From an uncultured Clostridium sp. (GTDB taxonomy: Bacteria > Bacillota > Clostridia > TANB77 > CAG-508): a DNA stretch of 19,074 bases. The notes below the pieces were generated by a model. It was not told the origin of the DNA, searched no databases, and saw only the letters and a list, made by a program, of their open reading frames with translations. Every line of letters starts with the position of its first letter. The first letter of the stretch is position 1. Position numbers and translations under genes: made by a program. Positions 6,801-14,377 of this stretch are shown here, in pieces. The stretch is from contig CAMMNR010000015.1 of the NCBI GenBank assembly GCA_946498265.1, forward strand, positions 1 through 19,074, given 5' to 3'.

Positions 6801-7695
6801 AGCTTATAGATACAGGTTGAATAGGAGTATCTGGTGGATCTACAGGAGTTTGTGAATCTTCAGTCCATTTTGCATATAAAGTCAAACTTGAAGTAGGAAC
6901 ATATTTTGCACCAGATTTTCCAATCAAATTTTTAAATTCAGCATCTGAATACCATCCATCAAGAATATAACCAGTTTTTTTAGTATCTGGTAAAACTATT
7001 TCTTGTCCACTCTCTTTATAAAAAGCTGTTAATTCAGCATTACCATTTCCAAATGTATATGTTGTAGAACTAGAAGTTTTATTACTAATAGTACCAAAGC
7101 CACTTAATCCCCAAGATTCAAAATCTCTTACTGAAATTTGTGAATTAGGTGTAGAACCACCATTTGCATTAAATGAAATCTGATAATTAGCTCCAGAAGC
7201 AGAAATTTGTATTGCACTACCAGGTTCCTGAGTATATTTAGTTCCATCTGGATTAACTGTTAATGTATAACTTTCTTCAGACTCAGTTTTTGTTATTTTT
7301 TTACATAAAGTTAACCAATCAGGATGTTTATCTTTAACATTAGAACTTTTTGAAGATGCAATATATCGACATATACTTAGAACATCAGTAAGGTCTATTT
7401 TTCCACTTTCATTTACATCAGCATTGATAATAGAATCATCTTTTAATAACCAATCAACTTTTTTACCAGTTTTTTGTGAATATATATGACGTAATAATAC
7501 CAGTTGATCTGTCAAAGTTACTTTTCCATCTAAATTAACATCACCTAAATAATATTGTTTTTCGACTGCTAAAGAATTAGAAAAAATAGATAATATTAAA
7601 ATAAACATTATTAACATAATTTTAATAAAAAATCTAGTAAAAATTGTATCTTTTGTATCTTTAAAAATATTTTTGTTTCCTTTTTTAAAAAACAT
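3880..7695 (-). CDS. Secreted dockerin protein with Ig/InlB-type modules and a ComEC-type metallo-beta-lactamase domain
   Basis: The product has 1271 residues. A signal peptide covers about 1-43 (long basic start, hydrophobic 23-43, S-L-A). A type I dockerin has two calcium loops: D52/N54/D56/D63 and D93/N95/S97/D104. Two near-identical modules follow, 240 residues apart (about 142-373 and 382-613), each an InlB/Flg_new-like beta repeat (G-Y-x-x-x-G-W-Y, L-T-L-Y-A-K-W) plus a Big2 Ig domain (S-S-N-D-T-V-A-T-V-S-Q-D-G-L-V-T-A). Further Ig/FN3-like regions span about 620-835. The C-terminal part is a metallo-beta-lactamase fold with H893-S-H895-I-D897-H898, D1075 (L-M-G-D-S-E) and H1166-H-H, as in the C-terminal domain of ComEC. 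It is exported and probably held to a cohesin-bearing partner, acting on nucleotides or phosphodiesters; the substrate is unknown. The ribosome site is a G-run at 7700-7705. Confidence 0.88.
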   Translation of the reverse strand: MFFKKGNKNIFKDTKDTIFTRFFIKIMLIMFILILSIFSNSLAVEKQYYLGDVNLDGKVTLTDQLVLLRHIYSQKTGKKVDWLLKDDSIINADVNESGKIDLTDVLSICRYIASSKSSNVKDKHPDWLTLCKKITKTESEESYTLTVNPDGTKYTQEPGSAIQISASGANYQISFNANGGSTPNSQISVRDFESWGLSGFGTISNKTSSSTTYTFGNGNAELTAFYKESGQEIVLPDTKKTGYILDGWYSDAEFKNLIGKSGAKYVPTSSLTLYAKWTEDSQTPVDPPDTPIQPVSISLNKDSLNLVINNNPTEKLEATISPSNAETQITWKSSNDTVATVSQDGLVTAKSEGKAIITATTDNGKVANCQVTVTMTSSEIKNYSLTVNPGESHYSQEAGTTVQISAPVSQYIIRYNANGGTTPNSQVSTRKFIAWKLTGSGSINNESSSSIIYTFGNGNGELTASYDTNGKEITLPSSTKNGYIFEGWYLDAEFKNYIGKSGEKYVPTSNLTLYAKWSEDSQTPVDPPDTPVKPTSIKLNKTLLNLVINTNPSEKLEAIVAPSNAETTITWDSSNDTVATVSQDGLVTAKSEGRTIITATTDNGKIASCQVSVSSVELPETPAPIVKIETPYEGKIITAGSKVQFPITIVGDNITNTNKNKIKLSGSLANSSSLVISGSGNSYTAEVTVADEVGTLGIYVEEGMVTNSSDKTNSKVQKDEDYVFTLNESTASDYISVAVGVHNSFYIKSYDYYLDDEKIIGNRTTNDYTFSGLTEGKTYNVKVKVNIYKNKTSDEIISGWLEKDITVKSNNGLEVHFIDVVEGIAAADCTFIKTKNGKTIMIDTGADDSGDSYVNKVAEIDKYLRKEKNSKDGTSLVNAVNGVVHIDYAILTHSHIDHIGGFAGLTGVHYQASNPGYFVDNNNTINGEKVRYEFDNIVLNCNAKVYNGNEVLTKDGVPIKDGAEGNDTTQSAKSKAIYCYANNTNKLITVKAGNVLKIDNTIFNIFFPYDPADLPTTWLYTSTDASGNSTSGVREKPQILSSRGNAFGTTMTLGNNSSIVIKVMDGSRKLLLMGDSEFLVEEFLLGIPSKQILSKNSNLNNGLKIDSSTGGQNSDNKTLTSYVSLVNDLLTHNYGGCSSLDELEQKYKLSRFTEKDIFAQVLKKGHHHVRNSTSIPFLNVVRPNKVVVSGIADCEDSTVRCVEIGVDYRLRQYYKSSYVGTAGNIPVNLTSSNWFEYIYGVDYDLTNKSKGSFYIYTTTGRSWNYTNPDSK
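5857..7272 (-). repeat. Tandem 720-bp duplication inside the dockerin gene
   Basis: The two InlB-like + Big2 units occupy about 6553-7272 and 5857-6552. Matching stretches lie exactly 720 bp apart, for example GGATCTACAGGAGTTTGTG near 6116 and near 6836, and the segment around 5920-5965 with that around 6640-6685. Identity varies from almost complete (Big2 part) to diverged, so the copy is not brand new but is in frame and maintained. Confidence 0.85.
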
Positions 7696-7915
7696 AAAAC
7701 CCCCCTATTATTAATATCAATAATCATATGGAGATTATATATAATATTAGCAACAAATAAAAGAGGAGAATTTATTAAACAATAACAATAAGCATAAACA
7801 TTTTATACGCAAAATAATAGTTACAGTTACTTAATAGTAATTTTAAAAATATATATCATTTTAGTAACAAATATGTAATATATGCTTATAAATATTATAT
7901 CCGTATAAATAAACA
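7696..7915. other. AT-rich intergenic region upstream of the dockerin gene
   Basis: This is 220 bp between two minus-strand genes. It contains the G-rich ribosome site (7700-7705) and a TATAAT-like box on the minus strand (7734-7739) without a convincing -35. No terminator, RNA gene or ORF is supported. Confidence 0.4.
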
Positions 7916-8530
7916 CTAATTACCAAAAAATAAACCCAAAAATCCAGCAATACCAAAAACAATAAAAATTAAATTAGACAAAAAATCAATAAAATTATGA
8001 TTTAATTTAGAACTAATAAACTTAGCAAAAAATATAGCAATACAATTACTAGCAACCATCCCAAAAATACAACCTAAAAGTAAAGAAATCTTGTGATTTG
8101 GAAACTGTAAAGACATTCCTAGTGATGATAAAAAAGTTTTATCACCAAATTCGCCAACAAAAATACTAATAGCAATTAAAAAAATATAATTAACTTTTAA
8201 ATTTGATAATTTTTGTAGAAAAGAAATCTTAGTAGAATTTTCTTTTTTATTTTGCTTAGGTAAAAAGCCAATAATTCCAAATAACAAAAAAGAAGAATAT
8301 GTAAAAATTTTTAAATAGAAATTAAAGAACTCATTATTTAGATTACCAATTTTACTACCAAATAAAATAGCCAAGCCATGACTAAAAAAAGTACCTATAA
8401 CAATACCTAATATAACATTAGATACTCTATTTTTATTTGAAAAAGATAAAACTAACAACTGAGTTTTATCACCTAATTCAGATAAAAAAATAATAGAAAA
8501 AGTAATAAAAAAAGCATAAACAAAATCCAT
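7916..8530 (-). CDS. GDT1/UPF0016 (TMEM165) family cation exporter, probably manganese
   Basis: The product has 204 residues and about six membrane segments in two homologous halves. Each half carries the family signature E-x-G-D-K-T: S-E-L-G-D-K-T-Q near residue 18 and G-E-F-G-D-K-T-F near residue 125. A hydrophilic loop rich in K/N/Q lies at about 90-105. Members export Mn2+ (or Ca2+/H+) across membranes. The ATG follows AAGAGG at suitable distance. I looked for a yybP-ykoY manganese riboswitch in the leader and saw none. Length and motifs are complete. The substrate is inferred from the family. Confidence 0.9.
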   Translation of the reverse strand: MDFVYAFFITFSIIFLSELGDKTQLLVLSFSNKNRVSNVILGIVIGTFFSHGLAILFGSKIGNLNNEFFNFYLKIFTYSSFLLFGIIGFLPKQNKKENSTKISFLQKLSNLKVNYIFLIAISIFVGEFGDKTFLSSLGMSLQFPNHKISLLLGCIFGMVASNCIAIFFAKFISSKLNHNFIDFLSNLIFIVFGIAGFLGLFFGN

Positions 8531-8616
8531 ATTAACCTCTTTTCAATAAAGAGTATGTGAAGAAATAATAAAATATGAATTTCCGTAAGAAAAAATGTGA
8601 ATTTTTTGTGAATTTC

Positions 8617-8645
8617 TTTACTTTGAAAATTTTAAATGATAATAT
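8617..8645 (+). promoter_or_regulatory. Promoter of the Gld-like ABC transporter operon
   Basis: TTTACT (8617-8622), 17-bp spacer, TAATAT (8640-8645), with TG just upstream of the -10 as in extended -10 promoters. It lies about 90 bp before the first gene of the operon. Confidence 0.6.
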
Positions 8646-8669
8646 ATAACAGAGTAAAAAATTAACCTT

Positions 8670-8711
8670 TTGTATGAAGGAAAATCAAATAAAAGTTGAT
8701 TTTCTATACAA
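8670..8711 (+). promoter_or_regulatory. Leader hairpin before the ABC operon
   Basis: A perfect 9-bp stem (GAAAATCAA at 8680-8688 with TTGATTTTC at 8696-8704) is extended by TTGTAT/ATACAA after a small bulge. It lies in the untranslated leader, 8 bases before the ribosome site, and lacks a T-run, so it may affect RNA stability or translation. Confidence 0.5.
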
Positions 8712-8732
8712 CAAAAAGAAGGAGGGTATTTT

Positions 8733-9674
8733 GTGATAGAGTTAAAAAATGTTACAAAAAAATATGGTAAATTTAAAGCAGTAGACAATATTAGCTTTTC
8801 AGTAAAAGAAGGTGAGATTATAGGATTGCTTGGACCAAATGGTGCTGGAAAAAGTACAACAATGAATATGATGACAGGTTTTATAGAACAAACAGAAGGA
8901 GAAATAATAATAAATGGTTTTGACATTACCAAGAAACCAAAAAAAGCCAAAAAATCAATAGGATATATGCCAGAAGGAGTACCATTATATACAGATTTAA
9001 CAGTTAAAGAATTTGTAACATATATGGCAGAAATAAAACAAGTAAACAGAAAAGAAAGAAAAGAAAAAGTAGAAAAAATAATAGAAAAAACAGGACTAAA
9101 AGATGTAGAAAAGAAACTTATAAGAAATCTATCAAGAGGATATAAGCAAAGAGTAAGTATGGCAGGAGCATTAGTTGGAGAACCTAAAATATTAATACTA
9201 GATGAACCAACAGTAGGGCTTGATCCCAAACAAATAACAGAAATAAGAAACATGATTAAAGAAATAGGAAAAACACATACAGTAATATTAAGTTCACATA
9301 TATTATCAGAAGTAAGTCAAATATGTAATAAAGTAATTATAATAAATAAAGGAAAAATCGTAGCAATAGATACACCAGAAAATCTAGAAAATAGAGTGAA
9401 TAATAAAAACTGTGTATATGTAACAATAGAAGATAAAGAAAACAAAATATCAAAAATAAAAGAGAAAATAAAAGAAATAAAAGATATTCAATTAACTCAA
9501 GAAAATGAAGATGGAACAAAACAATATATAATAGAGGCTGAAGGAGAAATTGATTTAAGGAAAACTATTTTCAATGAGTTTGCAAAAGAAAATATAACAA
9601 TCTTTGAAATGAAAAAAGCAGACACAACTCTAGAAGAAGCATTTATGAAATTAATTGAAGGAGGTAATAAATAA
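8733..9674 (+). CDS. ABC transporter ATP-binding protein, GldA-like
   Basis: The product has 313 residues and is the ATPase of an ABC-2 exporter encoded with the next two genes. Walker A G-P-N-G-A-G-K-S-T is at 34-42, signature L-S-R-G-Y-K-Q-R at 133-140, Walker B I-L-I-L-D-E-P at 153-159, D-loop G-L-D-P at 162-165 and H-loop H189. The Q-loop position reads Y-M-P-E-G-V-P-L-Y, as in GldA-type ATPases, which lack the usual glutamine. A charged C-terminal domain follows from about 220. GTG 8733 is the start, with AAGGAGGG at 8719-8726. The stop overlaps the next ATG (TAATG), so the two are translationally coupled. Confidence 0.93.
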   Translation: MIELKNVTKKYGKFKAVDNISFSVKEGEIIGLLGPNGAGKSTTMNMMTGFIEQTEGEIIINGFDITKKPKKAKKSIGYMPEGVPLYTDLTVKEFVTYMAEIKQVNRKERKEKVEKIIEKTGLKDVEKKLIRNLSRGYKQRVSMAGALVGEPKILILDEPTVGLDPKQITEIRNMIKEIGKTHTVILSSHILSEVSQICNKVIIINKGKIVAIDTPENLENRVNNKNCVYVTIEDKENKISKIKEKIKEIKDIQLTQENEDGTKQYIIEAEGEIDLRKTIFNEFAKENITIFEMKKADTTLEEAFMKLIEGGNK

Positions 9675-10354
9675 TGTGGGCAGTTATGAAAAAAGAATTT
9701 AAATCATATTTCTTCTCACCAGTTGGATATGTATTTATAGGATTATTTTTAATAATGTTTAGTATATTCTTTTATTTAGATGTATTTACATATCAAAGCA
9801 CAAATTTTGAATATATATTTTATTCAGGAGCAACAATACTAACATTTATAGTACCAATATTAACAATGAGAACAATTGCAGAAGAAAGAAAAACAGGAAC
9901 AGAACAATTACTATTAACATCACCAATAAGTATAACAAAAATGGTATTAGGAAAATTTTTAGCAGCAACAGCAATAGTGGTAATTACAGAGCTTTGTACA
10001 TTTATGTATTTTGGAATATTATGCTTTTTTGGAACACCACATATAACAACAGCATTAGTAACTTTATTAGGTTTTCTATTATTAGCAATTAGTTATATTT
10101 CATTTGGAATATTAGCATCAAGTATAACAGAGAATCAAATTATTGCAGGAGTAATAACAATAGGATTTTTCATATTAACATGGTTTTTACCAAGTATAAA
10201 TGAAATTTTTACAAATTTTTCATTAATCAATATGTTTTCTAAATTTCCAAGTGGACAAATAGACATTGCTGATACAGTAACTTTCATAACTTTCACAATT
10301 GCATGTATATTGTTAACAATAATATTTATGCAAAGAAGAAAAAGCGTAAGGTAA
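9674..10354 (+). CDS. ABC-2 type permease, GldF-like
   Basis: The product has 226 residues and six predicted membrane segments. It starts M-W-A-V-M-K-K-E-F-K-S-Y-F-F-S-P-V-G-Y, the typical beginning of GldF-type permeases, and has the cytoplasmic R-T-I-A-E-E-R-K-T-G-T-E-Q-L-L-L-T-S-P motif (about 66-85) that contacts the ATPase. It forms the channel of the transporter. The ATG overlaps the ATPase stop by one base. The substrate is unknown. Confidence 0.92.
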   Translation: MWAVMKKEFKSYFFSPVGYVFIGLFLIMFSIFFYLDVFTYQSTNFEYIFYSGATILTFIVPILTMRTIAEERKTGTEQLLLTSPISITKMVLGKFLAATAIVVITELCTFMYFGILCFFGTPHITTALVTLLGFLLLAISYISFGILASSITENQIIAGVITIGFFILTWFLPSINEIFTNFSLINMFSKFPSGQIDIADTVTFITFTIACILLTIIFMQRRKSVR

Positions 10355-10368
10355 AGGAGGAAATGTAA

Positions 10369-11913
10369 TTGAAAGAGAAAAAAGAAAAGAAAGAAAAAGT
10401 TCCAAAAATAGAAAATAAAAAAGAAAAGAAAGAAAAAAAGGATAAAAAACCTAATAAATTCATACAAACAATAAAGAAAAAATGGTTAATTGATGGTACA
10501 AAAACATTTATATTAGTTATAGCAATAATTGCAATATTTATAGCAATAAATATATTAATGCAAAACTTAGAATTAACACCATTAGATTTCACACAAGAGC
10601 AATTATATACATTATCAGATGAAACTAAAGAGAAAGTTAAAGATATAGATAAAGATGTTAAAATATATTTTATAGGATACACTGACGAAAGCCCAGATGT
10701 AGACTTATCAAAACAATTCAAAAATGCAAATGAAAAAATAGTTACAGAAGCGGTAGATATAAACAATAGACCTGACTTAGCACAAAAATATGGAATAGAA
10801 AGTGGAGCACAAGGAATAATTGTAGAATGTGGAGATAAATCAAAAGTATTATCATCAAGTGATTTAGTAACATATGATTCAAGCACATATGAAACAATAA
10901 GTATAGCAGAAGAAAAGTTAACAAGTGCTATAATATCTGTTACAGCTGATAAAGTTCCAAAAGTATATTTTTTAGAAGGATATAGTGATTTTACATTAAG
11001 TAATAATATGAATTATCTAAATATGTACTTAGGTAATGAAATAAATGAAATAAAAACATTAAATATATTGACAGAAGGAAAAATACCAGACGATTGTGAT
11101 ACATTAGTAATTACAACACCTGGAAAAGACTTCGATGATATAGCAACAAATGAAATATTAGAATATATAAATAAAGGAAAAAATATATTATGGTTTAATG
11201 CAGCAACTACAACCACAGAAGATATGCCAAATGTAAATAAAATATTAGCAACATATGCGGTAGAACCATTTGAAGCAGGAATAATAAGAGAAACAGATGC
11301 AGGACATATGGTAGCAGATTCACCAGATTTAATAATGCCAGAAGTACAATATTCAACAATAACAAAAGACTTATATAATAGTATGGCACCAATATTTGTA
11401 AATGCAACAAAAATAAATATAAATGAAGAAGCATTAGAAGATGAAGATGTTGAAAAAACAGAATTATTAACAACAAGCCAAAATGCATATTATAGAACAA
11501 ATCTTAATTTACAAACAGCTACAGCACAAGAAGGAGAAGAAACAGGAAGTTTCTTAATAGGGGCAGAATTAGATAAAACAGTAGTACCAGAAGACTCTAA
11601 TACTGGAGAAAGTGCTGTAATATCAAAACTTGTTATATTTGGAGAAAATGCTTTTGCAACTGATTATCAAATAATACAAAATTCACAATACAGTGCAATT
11701 ATGCTAGGTGGAAATAAAGATTTAATTCTAAACTCAATTGCATATTTAGTAGATAGAGAAGATGATATAACAGTAAGAAAAAGCACAGGAACAGTAACAT
11801 ATACAGCCACAGAAGAACAAGATATGGTAGTAAAAGCAATAATATTTACAATACCAGCAATCATAATAATAGTAGGAATTATTATTTGGCAATTAAGAAG
11901 AAGAAAAAAATAG
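10369..11913 (+). CDS. GldG-like auxiliary membrane protein of the ABC transporter
   Basis: The product has 514 residues. The N-terminal 35 residues are almost only Lys/Glu. A membrane segment is at about 43-64 (I-L-V-I-A-I-I-A-I-F-I-A-I-N-I-L), followed by a large extracellular region of the ABC_transp_aux type (Q-L-Y-T-L-S-D-E-T-K near 76, then V-K-I-Y-F-I-G-Y). A second membrane helix is at about 487-508, followed by R-R-R-K-K. This is the third partner of GldA/GldF-like transporters. TTG 10369 is the start: AAAGGAGG (10353-10360) is 8 bases upstream, and the nearer ATG at 10363 is followed at once by a stop. A terminator follows 13 bases after the stop. Confidence 0.88.
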   Translation: MKEKKEKKEKVPKIENKKEKKEKKDKKPNKFIQTIKKKWLIDGTKTFILVIAIIAIFIAINILMQNLELTPLDFTQEQLYTLSDETKEKVKDIDKDVKIYFIGYTDESPDVDLSKQFKNANEKIVTEAVDINNRPDLAQKYGIESGAQGIIVECGDKSKVLSSSDLVTYDSSTYETISIAEEKLTSAIISVTADKVPKVYFLEGYSDFTLSNNMNYLNMYLGNEINEIKTLNILTEGKIPDDCDTLVITTPGKDFDDIATNEILEYINKGKNILWFNAATTTTEDMPNVNKILATYAVEPFEAGIIRETDAGHMVADSPDLIMPEVQYSTITKDLYNSMAPIFVNATKININEEALEDEDVEKTELLTTSQNAYYRTNLNLQTATAQEGEETGSFLIGAELDKTVVPEDSNTGESAVISKLVIFGENAFATDYQIIQNSQYSAIMLGGNKDLILNSIAYLVDREDDITVRKSTGTVTYTATEEQDMVVKAIIFTIPAIIIIVGIIIWQLRRRKK

Positions 11914-11925
11914 AATAAAATATGA

Positions 11926-11953
11926 AAAGCCCCATAGAATAATATGGGGCTTT
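11926..11953 (+). terminator. Terminator after the ABC operon
   Basis: A perfect 10-bp stem (AAAGCCCCAT at 11926-11935 with ATGGGGCTTT at 11944-11953) has an 8-base loop. The T-run is short (three T) on both strands, so termination may be partial. Confidence 0.75.
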
Positions 11954-12028
11954 AACAAGTGAAAATAATTATAATAATTTAATTCTTTTCCAATCAGATT
12001 TGTGCCTTAAGAAAGGACTAACATATTT

Positions 12029-13069
12029 ATGAAGAATGTATTAAAAATAGTATTTGTAATAATTGGAGCATTAATAGGTGCAGGATTTGCATCTGGTCAA
12101 GAAATATATATTTTCTTCTTCTCACATGGAATAAAAGGTTTATTTGGAATAATAATTTCATCTGTACTAATGGGAGTAATAATATACAATACACTAAAAA
12201 TTTTAAATATATACAAGATAAATAGTTATAAACAATTTTTAGATGTAATAATAGAAAAAAACAACAAAATAAAAAACATAATAAATATAGTAATAAATAT
12301 ATTTATACTTATAACCTTTTTTATAATGATAGCAGGATTTGGAGCGTATTTTGAGCAACAATTTGGAATAAACAGTTTAATAGGAAGTACAATTCTAGCT
12401 ATATTAAGTTTTATTATATTTAACAAGAGTCTAAGAGGGTTAGTAAAAGCAAATGGAATATTGGTACCTATATTAATATCATTTTTGATAATAATTGGAT
12501 TATTATGTTCAAAAGGAATACATGTATTAGAATTACAAAAATATGTAATAAAATCAAATGGATTAAAATGGTTATTAGATGCAATATTATATTGTAGCTA
12601 TAATAGTATACTATTAATACCAGTAATAATAACACTTAAAGACTATATAAAAAATAAAAAACAAAATATATTAATATCAGCAATAACAACAATAATAGTT
12701 ATAATATTATCTATAATGATATATATAATATTATTAAAAGTTTATGTAGATATAACAAAATTAGAAATGCCAGCAGTTTATGTAGTATCAAATATGTTTA
12801 AACTATTAAGTATAATATATGGATTTATAATATTAGCATCGATTTTTACAACAAGTATATCATTAGGAACAAGCTTTTTGCAAAATACATGCAACAATAA
12901 AAAAAGTTATCTACAGATTGCGGGTATTATGTGCATAACTTCTGTGCTAGTTTCAAAAATTGGTTTTTCAAATTTAGTTAATATATTATATCCCATATTT
13001 GGTTACTTAGGAATTATTCAGATTATCATTTTGATAACACATACAAAAAAGAAAAATAGAATTATGTAA
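12029..13069 (+). CDS. YkvI-like multi-pass membrane protein
   Basis: The product has 346 residues and about ten membrane helices. It begins with G-A-L-I-G-A-G-F-A-S-G-Q-E-I (about 13-26), the conserved first helix break of the YkvI family, which is distantly related to APC-type secondary transporters. It therefore probably transports a small solute, but no substrate is known. AAAGGA at 12012-12017 is somewhat far (11 bases) from the ATG. The gene follows the ABC operon terminator and is probably transcribed alone. Confidence 0.8.
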   Translation: MKNVLKIVFVIIGALIGAGFASGQEIYIFFFSHGIKGLFGIIISSVLMGVIIYNTLKILNIYKINSYKQFLDVIIEKNNKIKNIINIVINIFILITFFIMIAGFGAYFEQQFGINSLIGSTILAILSFIIFNKSLRGLVKANGILVPILISFLIIIGLLCSKGIHVLELQKYVIKSNGLKWLLDAILYCSYNSILLIPVIITLKDYIKNKKQNILISAITTIIVIILSIMIYIILLKVYVDITKLEMPAVYVVSNMFKLLSIIYGFIILASIFTTSISLGTSFLQNTCNNKKSYLQIAGIMCITSVLVSKIGFSNLVNILYPIFGYLGIIQIIILITHTKKKNRIM

Positions 13070-13121
13070 AAAATTTCATACTAAAATAAGCAAATCAAGA
13101 CTAACCATATCAGTGTTATAC

Positions 13122-13151
13122 TTGACATATAACAGTTTGATATAGTAAAAT
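13122..13151 (+). promoter_or_regulatory. Promoter of the DUF5711-cvpA operon
   Basis: A perfect TTGACA (13122-13127), 18-bp spacer, then TAAAAT (13146-13151), 30 bases before the start at 13181. Confidence 0.65.
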
Positions 13152-13180
13152 AAAGCTATCAAATCTAACAAGGAGAAAAG

Positions 13181-14359
13181 ATGAAAGATTTTTGGATAGA
13201 AACTGAAGAGAAAAAAATAAACAAAAAAAAGATAATAATAGTAACTCTAATAATACTAATAGCCATAGCAATTATTAGTGCTATAGTAGTTTATGTAAGC
13301 AATAAAGAAATAAGAGAATGGATAGATGTTAACATATTTAGAAAAGAAGTTGTTCAAGACAAAGTGGCGACAATAGAATTAAATGACATACAAAATAGTA
13401 ATATCTATGCTTTCAATAAATACATAGGAATATTAAACAAAAATAAATTTTCTATATATGGAAACACAGGAGATGAAGAAAAAACATTAGAAATTCAAAT
13501 AACTAATCCAGTATTTAGTTCAGAAAATAGATTCTTGGCAATAGGTGAATCAGGAGGACAAAAAGTATATTTAATCGAAGATAAAGAAATATCTTGGGAA
13601 GCAACAATAGAAGGAAATATATCACAAATACATGTGAATAGAAATGGATATGTGGCTGTAGTTCTTTCAGATGCAAGTAATAAAACAGTAATTCAAATGT
13701 ATAACACGGAAGGAAAACCATTATTTAAAACATATGCACCATATAACAGAAGTACTGATGTAGCAATATCAAATGATAATAAATATCTAGCAGTAGCCGA
13801 AATAGATACATCAGGAACTATTATACAATCAAATATAAAAATAATCTCTATAGAAAAAGCGTCTACAGAATCTGAAAACTCAGTAGAAAATACATATAAA
13901 TGTGAAAGTGGCAAATTATTAACAGATTTAAAATATCAAGATAAAGATATATTAATATGTATGTATACAGATTCAATTACAAAATATGAAAATGGACAAG
14001 AAACAACATTGATTGATAACAAAGATAAAAAAGTAATATTTCAGTCAATAGAATTAAATGGAAATGCAAGCTCTATCGAAGAAAAATCATCAGGATTGTT
14101 TACAGCAGATTCACTTATTAATATAGTAAATATAGAAAACAGCAATATAAAAGAATATACAGTAAATTCAATTGCTAAAGAAATTTATACAAATGGGAAT
14201 ATAATTGCACTTAATTTAGGTACAGAAGTAGAATTCATAAATACAGGTGGATGGCTAGTAAAAAGATATGTTGCAAATCAAGAGATAACTAATGTTGCAA
14301 TGTCTGACAGTATTGCTGGAATAATCTACAGAGATAAAATAGAGATAATTAACCTTTAA
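13181..14359 (+). CDS. DUF5711 family membrane-anchored beta-propeller protein
   Basis: The product has 392 residues: a short charged cytoplasmic start, one membrane helix at about 19-43 (I-I-I-V-T-L-I-I-L-I-A-I-A-I-I-S), then an extracellular domain of repeated four-strand blades. These show WD/propeller-like patterns such as S-S-E-N-R-F-L-A-I-G-E-S, V-N-R-N-G-Y-V-A-V-V and I-S-N-D-N-K-Y-L-A-V-A. The family is of unknown function, common in Clostridia and often followed by cvpA, as here (18 bases between stop and ATG 14378). The ribosome site AAGGAG is at 13171-13176. Confidence 0.8.
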   Translation: MKDFWIETEEKKINKKKIIIVTLIILIAIAIISAIVVYVSNKEIREWIDVNIFRKEVVQDKVATIELNDIQNSNIYAFNKYIGILNKNKFSIYGNTGDEEKTLEIQITNPVFSSENRFLAIGESGGQKVYLIEDKEISWEATIEGNISQIHVNRNGYVAVVLSDASNKTVIQMYNTEGKPLFKTYAPYNRSTDVAISNDNKYLAVAEIDTSGTIIQSNIKIISIEKASTESENSVENTYKCESGKLLTDLKYQDKDILICMYTDSITKYENGQETTLIDNKDKKVIFQSIELNGNASSIEEKSSGLFTADSLINIVNIENSNIKEYTVNSIAKEIYTNGNIIALNLGTEVEFINTGGWLVKRYVANQEITNVAMSDSIAGIIYRDKIEIINL

Positions 14360-14377
14360 TAAGGAAGGATGAATAAA

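Noticed and set aside
5857..7272. 720-bp direct repeats as a mobile element or CRISPR-like array
   Set aside because: Both copies are in-frame protein modules of one gene with no spacers, terminal inverted repeats or transposase.
8531..8730. Possible manganese (yybP-ykoY) riboswitch in the leader of the GDT1-type gene
   Set aside because: The conserved loops of that riboswitch are not visible on the minus strand, and the leader is plain AT-rich sequence.
8618..9253. Long minus-strand frame of 211 codons
   Set aside because: It is the antisense shadow of the ABC ATPase gene, which has all its motifs and a strong ribosome site.
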